Assembly: GCA_963971285.1 (NCBI GenBank) | Contig: OZ020259.1 | Location: 4,588,001-4,652,000 of the forward strand | Length of the DNA stretch: 64,000 nt | Source: Astropecten irregularis | Taxonomy: Eukaryota > Echinodermata > Asteroidea > Paxillosida > Astropectinidae | Direction of reading: 5' to 3' | In this document: piece after piece, positions 1 to 11,100 of the stretch | Layout of the letters: each line of letters opens with the position of its first letter | Position numbering within the stretch: the first letter of the stretch is position 1 | The notes under the pieces: model-generated | What the model was told of the DNA's origin: nothing | Databases searched by the model: none | The model's input: the letters and a program-made list of their open reading frames with translations, nothing else | Program-made: the position numbers and the translations under genes

Positions 1-81
1 CTTCTATGTCCGTGTTAATTTATTTCTTTCTCATTTCTTATCGAGCATCATCTTTGATTGTGATATGCGCTATATAAGTGG

Positions 82-82
<1 letters not shown>

Positions 83-117
<35 letters not shown>

Positions 118-118
118 A
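83..118. repeat. (ATT)n microsatellite
   Basis: About 11 uninterrupted TTA units. The open frames over it are an artefact of the repeat. Confidence 0.9.
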
Positions 119-192
119 TGTAAGGAATAATATGTGCTTACTATACTGCACACACTGTTATGATAAGAACTTAAGAAGTAATTATAGTTTAA

Positions 193-557
193 AGGGATGG
201 TACACGGAACTGTTTTTTGCGACAAAACCGTTGCTGACAGTGAAAGCACATTATGTAATCCATCATATACCTTAACTGACAAACCTGTAGAAGTTTGAGG
301 TCAATCAGCCATCTGGGTCACGAGAAAATAGTGAAAACCTGTCAGTTTACACATTTCAACGAATGAGTAAACTCACGCTTCCGACGAAGCGATTTATTCC
401 AATCGGAAAATAGTCTCATTTATTTCTCAACGAATATGGCATTTCAGACAAAAACATTTCATGGGATGTTTTTTCCTATCATCACCATTATACTGTGTAA
501 GTTTTATGTGAATCTGTGATCTTGAAGTGTATTTTGTCTTAATTTTGTACCATCCCT
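193..557. mobile_element. TTAA MITE, AGGGATGGTAC family
   Basis: Inverted ends AGGGATGGTAC / GTACCATCCCT next to TTAA on both sides (189-192, 558-561). Same family as 16454-16831. A TTAA target site fits the piggyBac or Kolobok superfamilies. Confidence 0.75.
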
Positions 558-744
558 TTAAATTGTATAAAGTAATTAATTTAACACTTAAAATTGGTTC
601 CTCAATATCTGTAAATATTCAAGTTCTATGCTGAGTTGATAATTTTGATTACGGTATAAAAATGCCCTGCAGAGCTCGATACAATTAAGAGATTCGGCTA
701 AAAGGTCTAATAATGATAACGTTCACCTTTTGCATGCACCATTA

Positions 745-1338
745 GGCCACATAAAAAAAAAAAAATTGTTTAGCGTCCACCTCTTCCAAATTTTCTAGGT
801 AGGGAGGGAGGTTTTTATTTTTATTTTTTATTTTAAGGATAGAATGGCAACATGCCTGTGGAAGAAAAGATACATGGTATTCATGGTCAGAAAACATGTT
901 AGGAAGATACTGAAGACCATAGAAGCTTTCAAGCTAGATATCTGACCATTGGAAATTTCAGTAGACTAGAGAAACCTAAGTAAAAGTGTGGACTTGACTC
1001 AAGTCGGGTTACGGTAGTTCTAGTCATGCGCTCGGCTGATATTCCTTCAGTCCGCCACATCGGTACAAATTTCCGGAACGTTGATAATCTAATGTCCCTT
1101 CCGCTTAAATTTGTACATTTTTCGCATGCTGCGGCTTCTACCCTAGGTGGCCTTCATGATGTTTAGTCCGAAAATTACTGTAGATATTAGCGCACACTGC
1201 TTTTACATACAAGAAATAATTGTTTCCCCCAATATTTATTTTTTTTGAGACAAATAAAAAAAAAAAAAAATAATGCAGGTCGGGCTCATATTGGAGGTCG
1301 GGCGGGGACGCTAAACAAGTAATTTTTTTTATGTGGCC
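745..1338. mobile_element. Harbinger-type MITE, 594 bp
   Basis: Inverted ends GGCCACATAAAAAAAA ... complement, continuing TTGTTTAGCGTCC inside. Flanked by TTA (742-744, 1339-1341), the PIF/Harbinger TWA target. No coding capacity seen. Confidence 0.7.
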
Positions 1339-1394
1339 TTATAGGCACTATGATTATGTTTTTGCTGCACTACACTCTACAGATTGTTTGTTAA

Positions 1395-1730
1395 AGGTAG
1401 TATCATGCTTTGGTAAGAGACCAAAACAGAAATGTTTACAGATTTACGTATAACTTTTAAGGTATGAAGATGATGCTATAGTAGAAACCTACCATTAACA
1501 TTTTTCCGTCTGAAATTGTGTATTTATCTAGAAATTATGGTACATCTTTTTGATCTTTTAAAAGATCCAAAATAAAAGAGAAAAGACTTATAAAAAATAC
1601 TGTGGCTGTTTTTCACTTTTTTTCTCAGAAAGTGGGCACCGTAGTATGGGACTGAAATTTTCACAGATGATCTGTCTTGGTATTTTTGCCCATGAATCTG
1701 TATTTCTTTGATAAAAACCAAAGTATGATA
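1395..1730. mobile_element. TTAA MITE, AGGTAGTATCATACTTTGG family, 3' end lost
   Basis: Left TTAA at 1391-1394. The right end stops at AAAGTATGAT without the terminal ACCT. Its interior marks the left edge of the duplicated unit. Confidence 0.65.
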
Positions 1731-1739
1731 AATGCTAGA

Positions 1740-2139
1740 TATCTATAATAGCCTGAGCAGCATATGGACGATATGCTATTCATAAATACAGTATATTCAT
1801 GCACTATTGTGTTATAGGCCGATACTCGTTATGTTAAAAAGGCTTCGGTCGTTTCCCGCGTGCTTCAGTCAGTCGTAAATCATTAATTTTATGTGAGGAG
1901 AGTTTTGTCTGGTTCTGTCCTGTGGCCACGCGAAGGGGTTTTCCCCAACATTTCCCTGTAATCATTCCCTCATCACCTGATAATATCCAGGCTGGCGCAG
2001 GCAGGATGTGCTCAGCGTGGGACTGGATAGGCATGTAAATAATCACGGTTTGGCAGGCAGCCAAAAGACCCACGCCCATATAGTGCTCTTAGTAGACTTG
2101 TAGTCAAGTCGTTCGAAGTCGCGTTGATGCGTCTCTCTT
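1740..2139. other. Unannotated stretch at start of left unit
   Basis: Collinear with 26340-26730. No gene, RNA or element seen. Confidence 0.5.
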
Positions 2140-2338
2140 CTTTTAGGCAGTGGCGTCACCAGACTTTTGAGTCTGGGGGGGGGGGGCACAAGGGGGGCAC
2201 TAGCAATTGTTAGGGGGACACCATTACAATATATATTATATTTTTTTTCACCAACCCAAATCTCAAATGGGGGGGGGGGGGCACGCGGGGGGCACAAGGT
2301 TTTCCGGGGGGGGGGGGGGGGCACGTGCCCCCCGGCCC

Positions 2339-3449
2339 GCGATTTTTTTTTCTGCACCGTTGACGCGTCAGGATGTCAGTTTATTGGATTTTTGCGACTT
2401 GAATGAAGACCATTGAGGTGGCGCACATCAGCTCAGTCGATCCAGACCTAGCGCACACTATACACTGCATGCAGTATAGGCCTAGTAGTAGTCTGTATGT
2501 ACTCGTCCTTGGTGTATTCACAGGGACATTAAAATACTAGTACAAGTAAACAATTCACCAAGGACAAGTAATAATACCATGGAGGAATGAACACCCTCTG
2601 CACACAGAAGGGGAGTGGTGTCGCGACCATGGATTTCTTCCTCCATGGGTGGACTAGTAGCTGGTGGTGGCTATGCCAAATTATATTAATAATGAATCAA
2701 ATCATCAAATCAACTTCTGTATGGAATACTTATTATTGTGTATGGTGGATTGTCACTGTGCAATTTGGATTATCATCCAAATGTGTGTTTGTGCATGGAG
2801 GACTCTTTGCAAACATTGAATAGACAAACAAATATATGTTATCCGTACATGAACTTCTTGTCCCAGAAAGTGGTGCATATCACGGTAAAGCTGATTTAAA
2901 GGGCATTGCAACATTAGTAACGGGTGACAGAGAGTGCAGGCTGCTCAATTTGATTTGTCATGGAATAAAAACAAACATGTGAAATGTTCAGCTCAATCTA
3001 TCATTGGAAACAGTAGAAAACAACGAAAAACAGTTGCAATATATTGCGCCAAATTGTGTGGGCGTCTAGCTGTATCGTTTTTTTTTTTCTTGCCACTCAA
3101 ACGTGTTGTTGTTGTTGTTGTTTTTTTTTTTTTTGGGGGGGGGGTTACTCTTTCCTGGATAAATACAGCATTTCAATTCAGGCAGACACACTATTATGAT
3201 GTTTCTACCATTAAAAATGTATACCCTGTAAGTTATACCATGGAGGAAGGCCTTCCTCCATGGTTATACCATATACATATGTAGCTATTACGCTGCGTAG
3301 TGCACTGCACACACGGTATAGCGATGCACTGTCGTTGATGGCTTGGGTTGCACAATCCTGTCGTGCCAGCACTTTGGTCTTCATTCAGGTCGCAAAAGTC
3401 CAATAAACTGGATGACCTGACGCGTCAGCGGTGCAGAAAAAAAAATCGC
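2339..3449. mobile_element. MULE-2 copy 1, 1111 bp, nested in hAT MITE
   Basis: Inverted ends GCGATTTTTTTTTCTGCACC ... complement, extending to about 60 bp. Flanked by the 9-bp duplication CCCCGGCCC (2330-2338, 3450-3458), lying inside the hAT element. The 9-bp duplication and long ends fit Mutator-like elements. Second copy at 28415-31558. Confidence 0.85.
3239..3262. repeat. Micro-palindrome insertion, 24 bp, 7-bp TSD
   Basis: Perfect palindrome of arm CATGGAGGAAGG, flanked by GTTATAC at 3232-3238 and 3263-3269. Absent from the matching part of MULE-2 copy 2. Confidence 0.75.
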
Positions 3450-3484
3450 CCCCGGCCCCCCTTGGCGACGCCACTGCTTTTAGG

Positions 3485-4148
3485 CCTTTTCATACGACGC
3501 TAAAAAACGCTCATGTTTTCAGTTATACAGTGTAGGCCTACGTGACAATTTGATTGTTAGTTTATTACATTCACTATCTCATTGGGCATATTGTGACCAC
3601 ATTTTTAAGGCGATAATTATTCATGCATCACCGAGCAATTACTGATTGTCTGGGAAAAGTCCATTTTGCTGCCAGTTACAACACAGCTAATAATAATAAC
3701 CACCATTATGGCAGGAAACTTTACCAAACAATCAGTAAATTGCTCGGTGATGCACGAATGGATTACCTTGAAATTTGGTCAGTCAGAAGATATGGCCAGG
3801 GAGATAAATGAATGCAGTAGACTAAAGCTGAAAATTACATTACCTTTTTCCTATTTTGTCAAAATGGATTTCGTTGTTTTGTTTTGTTTGTTTGTTGGGG
3901 TGTTTGTTTGTTTGTTTGTTTGGTTTCTTGTTCGTGCCAGGCACGAAGGGTCTAGCACCCCCCTCTCCCCCCCCCCCCCCCCGAAAAAAAAAATGTTGGT
4001 ATTCTAGCCCCCAGCCAAAAAAACAACAAGAAGAAGATGGAATGAAATTGACTAAAAATCAAATAGCTGAATGAAAACTACATTTTACTTTTCATATTAT
4101 GTTTCAAATGGATTTCGTTGTTTGCTTTTTGTTGGACTTTAGCCTATA
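3485..4148. other. Left-unit spacer with poly-G/poly-C foldback
   Basis: Matches 26760-27420. A (GTTT)n stretch, the inner palindrome GTGCCAGGCAC, then C-run, A-run and CAACAA (about 3890-4032) form the eroded copy of the foldback at 27162-27310. Confidence 0.6.
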
Positions 4149-4155
4149 GTATAAA

Positions 4156-4191
4156 CATGGAGGTAGAAATAGGTCTATTTCTACCTCCATG
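4156..4191. repeat. Micro-palindrome insertion, 36 bp, 7-bp TSD
   Basis: 17-bp arms CATGGAGGTAGAAATAG and complement around GT, flanked by GTATAAA at 4149-4155 and 4192-4198. The right unit reads through this point near 27425 without it. Confidence 0.8.
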
Positions 4192-4286
4192 GTATAAAGA
4201 TAAATTATGGCCGGACACACTTTTTTTTTAATCATGCTTCATGCACCTGCTACATACATACACCTGTACTTCCTCGTAATCGTGAT

Positions 4287-4568
4287 GGGGCCTTATTTTT
4301 CCCGGGCTCAGGCTCCGGCTCAGACTTCGGCTCAGGCTACGGCTCCATTTTCGCAAATCCATAATTGTGAAACGGGTATCAAAAAAAAAAATACAAATAA
4401 AATTAGATTCTCTGGTTTGAAAACAGAGCTATACTATGGGTTTTAAAAAGAAAAACCAGAGGTTCAGTACTTTCAATGAAAAACTCAGCCTGTTAATTAT
4501 TAATAATTATGTGGATGACAGAGACGAAGCCGGAGCCTGAGCCGGAACTGATAGGTTTGGCAAAGGTC
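4287..4568. mobile_element. GGCTCC-rich foldback MITE
   Basis: Ends rich in GGCTC(A/C)GGCTCCGGCTC and their complement, around a core shared with 27546-27861, 35050-35275, 43292-43523, 60446-60674 and 61084-61313. Confidence 0.6.
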
Positions 4569-4974
4569 TTTCATTGCACGTGCGGCGAGTTGAGGCTTGT
4601 TGAGTGCAGTCGGCTAGAACGAATGAGATATCTGGCTGCGTCACTCGTCAGTGGTGGAGGCAGAAGTTACACCGATCGTCAGTTTTTACGTCTTTTCCTT
4701 CCTCCAGACAGCCAGTCATTGGGATAAAGGTACGTAATCACGGGTTTGTTAATGTCATTTCGTCTCCTAATTTCAAGGACCGGTTAGAAAAACATCTGAT
4801 GATCATTTGAAAACGGAGGTTTCTCTGGTTGTTCGATCACTTGTTTTCTCATCAAATTTCTCACTGCGTGCGTAACGTTAGGGCTTATGCTGTACACATA
4901 CACATACGTACACATATAGTAGTACAGTAGTACAAACCAGTAACCCTAACCCCCTGGGGGCATTTTACTGTGTA

Positions 4975-5265
4975 CCATCCTGAATCCTCCACAATCCTCC
5001 AATGGTCACACTTTAAAAACTGCGTTCATCCTGAATCCTCCGCAGTCCTCCAGTTATCTCACTTATACTCAAAATGAGAGGACCCTGAATCCTGAATCCT
5101 TCAGAATCCTTCGTTGGCCATACCTCAAAAAATGCGTTTATCCTGAATCCTTGCAACTCCTCAAGTGGTCCTCACTTGAAAATGACATTATATCCTGAAT
5201 CCTCCGAAATCCTCCAAAACTACAAGAAGGATTTTGGAGGATTTCGGAGGGTTACGGCTTTGTAC
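4975..5265. repeat. Degenerate CCTGAATCCTCC repeat with terminal palindrome
   Basis: Several ATCCTGAATCCTCC blocks about 60 bp apart, ending in an inverted pair (CCTCCGAAATCCTCCAAAA and complement). Matching copy at 33485-33775. Confidence 0.6.
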
Positions 5266-5671
5266 TTTCATTTTCAGTAGGACTTCTAATACTAGCTGTT
5301 TGACTTTTGAGTTCAGGATTACTTCAAAAGTTCTTCAACTTCTTGTGGATTTAACCCTGGCCTGACATGGGTCAGAATGGTAACGGTTTACAAGCAGGTC
5401 CGATACCTATAAAGGGAATAAAATCAACTTAATTGGCCTAGTTTCAACTGTACCAAAATGATATTTTTTACTTTCAGCAAATGTTCCTGCATCCTTAAAT
5501 CCTTAGATAGAAGAATTTTGTGCAACATTTCAGAGTAAAAATGCAATTTTCTTACAATTGCAAACTTCAAAACAGACAGACAAAATAGTTCTATTCCCTT
5601 TATAGGTATCGGACCTGCTTGTACACCGTTACCGGATAAAGGCCTTGTACTTTCATTTTCAGTAGGATCGC

Positions 5672-5709
5672 CATGTGGAGGAAGGAAAAGATATTTTCCT
5701 TCCTCAATG
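5672..5709. repeat. Micro-palindrome, older copy (left unit)
   Basis: Arms CATG(T)GGAGGAAGGAAAA and near-complement ending CTCAATG. Shared with the right unit (34227-34262), so it predates the duplication. GTAGGA on both sides suggests an eroded duplication. Confidence 0.55.
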
Positions 5710-6261
5710 GTAGGACTTATGCAATTCCGGGGTTAGTGTCTTTTACGCCACCCATATTATTTTCTGTATTTATTTACCTTCTTCTGTTCCAAAATGAGAT
5801 TTGTTACGTTTCAGGCGGAAACATTTTAACAGTAGGTTTCTACTAGCATCATCTTCATACCCTGAAAGTTTATATGTAAATCTGTGAACATTTCTGTTTT
5901 GGTCTCTTACCAAAGTATGATACAACCTTTGGAACCAAAACAGACATTATCACAGAATTACGTATAACTTAGGGAGCTCATCCAAAAGGTTACACCGCGG
6001 TGTCACCGCAATCACCGCGGTTTGGACGGGGCCTTAACAACCAGCCCACTTTCGACAGTCCTTGCTTATTTAGCATATTAAAAGAACTGACTAACAAAAC
6101 TCCCTATTGTTATTTTAACTACCCACTGAACGCGGTGGCCGCGGCGCAACCACAGACGCCACAAACTCATTTCTGTCTGCCGCGGCCACCGCGTCTGATC
6201 TTGGAGACAAAAAACCAAACTATTACTTCCTCACTGAAAATACATTTTTGGGGGACTTGGC

Positions 6262-6785
6262 TTGGACCATTTTCTCTGGGACCTGCATTATTTTGTCTCT
6301 ACCAAACTATTATTACCCCCGGGGAAAATACGTCTTTTAGGGACTTGGCCGACCATTTTCTCTGGGACCTGCATTATTTTGTCTCTACCAAACTATTATT
6401 ACCCCCGGGGAAAAATACGTCTTTTAGGGACTTGGCCGACCATTTTCTCTGGGACCTGCATTATTTTGTCTCTACCAAACTATTATTACCCCCGGGGAAA
6501 AATACGTTTTTTAGGGACTTGGCCGACCATTTTCTCTGGGACCTGCATTATTTTGTCTCTACCAAACTATTATTTCCCCGGGGGGAAAATACGTTTTTTA
6601 AGGACTTGGCCGACCATTTTCTCTGGGACCTGCATTATTTTGTCTCTATCAAACTATTATTACCCCCGGGAGAAAATACGTCTTTTAGGGACTTGGCCGA
6701 CCATTTTCTCTGGGACCTGCATTATTTTGTCTCTACCAAACTATTATTACCCCCGCTGAAAATACGTTTTTTAGGGACTTGGCCG
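6262..6785. repeat. 87-bp minisatellite block 1
   Basis: About 6 units (GGACTTGGCCGACCATTTTC at 6341, 6428, 6515 ...). Period 86-87 bp equals 29 codons, so long frames stay open (repeated DHFLWDLHYFVSTKLLLPP). Not a gene. Confidence 0.9.
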
Positions 6786-7738
6786 ACATTCCTGGCGTCG
6801 CTGTCAAAATTCATAATATAAAAAAAATACCACACCACTAAAAGTGTTGGCGTGTGTAGAATCACCTCCTGCTCGCCAGGGAGAATGAATAATCGCAACC
6901 AAACTGAATTATAGATGAGAGTGGCTGATCGATACCAGCAAAGCTCTGTATCGATCAGAAGGCTTCGTACTCACAATTATTTCTCTTCATTCCATTGTTC
7001 CGACCATTTTCTCTGGGACCTGCATTATTTTGTCTCTACCAAACTATTATTACCCCCGCTGAAAATACGTTTTTTAAGGACTTGGCTTGGACCATTTTCT
7101 CTGGGACCTGCATTATTTTGTCTCTACCAAACTATTATTACCCCCGGGGAAAATACGTCTTTTAGGGACTTGGCCGACCATTTTCTCTGGGACCTGCATT
7201 ATTTTGTCTCTACCAAACTATTATTACCCCCGGGGAAAAATACGTTTTTTAGGGACTTGGCCGACCATTTTCTCTGGGACCTGCATTATTTTGTCTCTAC
7301 CAAACTATTATTTCCCCGGGGGGAAAATACGTTTTTTAAGGACTTGGCCGACCATTTTCTCTGGGACCTGCATTATTTTGTCTCTATCAAACTATTATTA
7401 CCCCCGGGAGAAAATACGTCTTTTAGGGACTTGGCCGACCATTTTCTCTGGGACCTGCATTATTTTGTCTCTACCAAACTATTATTACCCCCGCTGAAAA
7501 TACGTTTTTTAGGGACTTGGCCGACATTCCTGGCGTCGCTGTCAAAATTCATAATATAAAAAAAATACCACACCACTGAAAGTGTTGGCGTGTGTAGAAT
7601 CACCTCCTGCTCGCCAGGGAGAATGAATAATCGCAACCAAACTGAATTATAGATGAGAGTGGCTGATCGATACCAGCAAAGCTCTGTATCGATCAGAAGG
7701 CTTCGTACTCACAATTATTTCTCTTCATTCCATTGTTC
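6786..7738. repeat. 738-bp higher-order repeat of minisatellite plus 210-bp spacer
   Basis: The 210-bp spacer at 6786-6999, containing palindromic CTGATCGATACCAG and TGTATCGATCAG, recurs at about 7524-7737. Each spacer is followed by a fresh 87-bp block. Shift 738 bp. Confidence 0.85.
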
Positions 7739-8132
7739 CGACCATTTTCTCTGGGACCTGCATTATTTTGTCTCTACCAAACTATTATTACCCCCGCTGA
7801 AAATACGTTTTTTAAGGACTTGGCTTGGACCATTTTCTCTGGGACCTGCATTATTTTGTCTCTACCAAACTATTATTACCCCCGGGGAAAATACGTCTTT
7901 TAGGGACTTGGCCGACCATTTTCTCTGGGACCTGCATTATTTTGTCTCTATCAAACTATTATTACCCCCGGGGGAAAATACGTCTTTTAGGGACTTGGCC
8001 GACCATTTTCTCTGGGACCTGCATTATTTTGTCTCTACCAAACTATTATTACCCCCGGGGGAAAATACGTCTTTTAGGGACTTGGCCGACCATTTTCTCT
8101 GGGACCTGCATTATTTTGTCTCTACCAAACTA
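7738..8132. repeat. 87-bp minisatellite block 3
   Basis: About 4.5 units, ending abruptly at the 1272-bp satellite after ACCAAACTATTATTC. Confidence 0.9.
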
Positions 8133-8138
8133 TTATTC

Positions 8139-11100
8139 TCCCATGCGACAAGACAGCTGGTAAAGAAAACAGGCATTGACAAGGTACCATCATTTTGTTT
8201 ACGTATGGCCAGAGCAGTTTATTGCCAGATCAATCATTATATCAATTGCATAAGTTTCTCCGGTCGTATGGAACCGCGAAAAACACCTCCGTATGCACAC
8301 ACACAATAATGATCATGAAACTAATTGATTGGCATTGATGTAATTAATAACATTGCATTCCCGGTCGTACGCGACCCGCGAAATGATAAATCTCAACGTC
8401 ATGTTTCCGGTCGTAGGCTACCCGCGAAACATACAATAATCCATAACTGTACAAATGTATCTCCGGTCGTACGCGGCCCGCGAGATGACAACAATTCAAG
8501 TGGTTCCCGGTCGTACGCGACCCGCGAAACTCATCAAAAACCATTTTACAAAATATTCCCGGTCGTACGCGTCCCGCGAAATAATACGATTAATTAAACA
8601 ATACTCCAAGTGGTTCCCGGTCGTACGCTACCCGCGAAACCCAATGCCCCTTGTCACCATAATCTTTGCCACCGATCCAGGGGTTAGGATTGCGATACTA
8701 CACAAAATAATCAAAAGTCCCGGCATAATGGAGCCGTGGATAACATAATAAGTATATTGCCGCCCTTCGGATATTACGCTCCCGACAATCAGTGTAAACA
8801 ATAGGACCCCCGATAGAAGAATCTACCAAAATTCGGCTTGTCCACGAACCCGTATTACATAATTATACATCATGTAATTTCCGTTGAGTCTAAAAAATCG
8901 GGGATGAAAACCTTCTTGCATGATAAGCCTAAGGCATATGACGGCGTTCTGAATGAAATTCCACCAATGGCCCCAATTCGAGGGAGGGCGAAAAACTCCT
9001 GAAAACCTCACGAAGTGCTCTGACAAATGACTGAGGAAAAGTTGGAGGAAATTCCCTCCCGGCTCCACGTATACATGGCAACCGAGTATTGTGTAACTCC
9101 AGAATCGAGACCTAGCAGACTTCATTCAGGCGTGAGAGAACATAATTCACGGAGGTAGAAGGGGAGGTGGCGGGCTTAGAAATTTTCGGAGTAGTAAAAA
9201 CAGAGAATACACGACCGTCTGGTCAAACTGCTCTGACAAGAGTGACGAACTACTCCTTGAAATCCGGAGATATGCACGGCCTTGTATCAATCAACAAGTG
9301 ACCACATGGAGCGCAGGAAGGGAGAGGTTGTTCCGGACCCCGCATACCAAACACCGTCTTGGGGATAATAAATTATTTGAAGCCGTATACCGGCCTCAAA
9401 TGAATTATTCTCCCATGCGACAAGACAGCTGGTAAAGAAAACAGGCATTGACAAGGTACCATCATTTTGTTTACGTATGGCCAGAGCAGTTTATTGCCAG
9501 ATCAATCATTATATCAATTGCATAAGTTTCTCCGGTCGTATGGAACCGCGAAAAACACCTCCGTATGCACACACACAATAATGATCATGAAACTAATTGA
9601 TTGGCATTGATGTAATTAATAACATTGCATTCCCGGTCGTACGCGACCCGCGAAATGATAAATCTCAACGTCATGTTTCCGGTCGTAGGCTACCCGCGAA
9701 ACATACAATAATCCATAACTGTACAAATGTATCTCCGGTCGTACGCGGCCCGCGAGATGACAACAATTCAAGTGGTTCCCGGTCGTACGCGACCCGCGAA
9801 ACTCATCAAAAACCATTTTACAAAATATTCCCGGTCGTACGCGTCCCGCGAAATAATACGATTAATTAAACAATACTCCAAGTGGTTCCCGGTCGTACGC
9901 TACCCGCGAAACCCAATGCCCCTTGTCACCATAATCTTTGCCACCGATCCAGGGGTTAGGATTGCGATACTACACAAAATAATCAAAAGTCCCGGCATAA
10001 TGGAGCCGTGGATAACATAATAAGTATATTGCCGCCCTTCGGATATTACGCTCCCGACAATCAGTGTAAACAATAGGACCCCCGATAGAAGAATCTACCA
10101 AAATTCGGCTTGTCCACGAACCCGTATTACATAATTATACATCATGTAATTTCCGTTGAGTCTAAAAAATCGGGGATGAAAACCTTCTTGCATGATAAGC
10201 CTAAGGCATATGACGGCGTTCTGAATGAAATTCCACCAATGGCCCCAATTCGAGGGAGGGCGAAAAACTCCTGAAAACCTCACGAAGTGCTCTGACAAAT
10301 GACTGAGGAAAAGTTGGAGGAAATTCCCTCCCGGCTCCACGTATACATGGCAACCGAGTATTGTGTAACTCCAGAATCGAGACCTAGCAGACTTCATTCA
10401 GGCGTGAGAGAACATAATTCACGGAGGTAGAAGGGGAGGTGGCGGGCTTAGAAATTTTCGGAGTAGTAAAAACAGAGAATACACGACCGTCTGGTCAAAC
10501 TGCTCTGACAAGAGTGACGAACTACTCCTTGAAATCCGGAGATATGCACGGCCTTGTATCAATCAACAAGTGACCACATGGAGCGCAGGAAGGGAGAGGT
10601 TGTTCCGGACCCCGCATACCAAACACCGTCTTGGGGATAATAAATTATTTGAAGCCGTATACCGGCCTCAAATGAATTATTCTCCCATGCGACAAGACAG
10701 CTGGTAAAGAAAACAGGCATTGACAAGGTACCATCATTTTGTTTACGTATGGCCAGAGCAGTTTATTGCCAGATCAATCATTATATCAATTGCATAAGTT
10801 TCTCCGGTCGTATGGAACCGCGAAAAACACCTCCGTATGCACACACACAATAATGATCATGAAACTAATTGATTGGCATTGATGTAATTAATAACATTGC
10901 ATTCCCGGTCGTACGCGACCCGCGAAATGATAAATCTCAACGTCATGTTTCCGGTCGTAGGCTACCCGCGAAACATACAATAATCCATAACTGTACAAAT
11001 GTATCTCCGGTCGTACGCGGCCCGCGAGATGACAACAATTCAAGTGGTTCCCGGTCGTACGCGACCCGCGAAACTCATCAAAAACCATTTTACAAAATAT

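Larger units (their letters stand above)
2148..3476. mobile_element. hAT MITE (209 bp itself) interrupted by a MULE
   Basis: Ends CAGTGGCGTCACC and GGCGACGCCACTG with the 8-bp duplication CTTTTAGG (2140-2147, 3477-3484), as expected for hAT. The right unit has a nearly empty site at about 26730. The interior is rich in long G runs and, without the MULE, matches 19095-19249 in reverse. No transposase. Confidence 0.9.

Noticed and set aside
6000-6821. 273-codon open frame
   Set aside because: It runs through the 87-bp minisatellite, whose period is a multiple of three. A second frame is equally open; no start context or domain.
8260-8640. Repeat-spacer arrangement resembling a CRISPR array
   Set aside because: The surroundings are clearly eukaryotic, repeats vary in sequence, spacing is irregular (21-78 bp), there are no cas genes, and the whole array recurs in each satellite monomer with the same spacers.
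8823-9125. 100-codon minus-strand frame repeated three times
   Set aside because: Part of the 1272-bp satellite monomer. No recognisable protein features; the repetition comes from the satellite, not from gene duplication.
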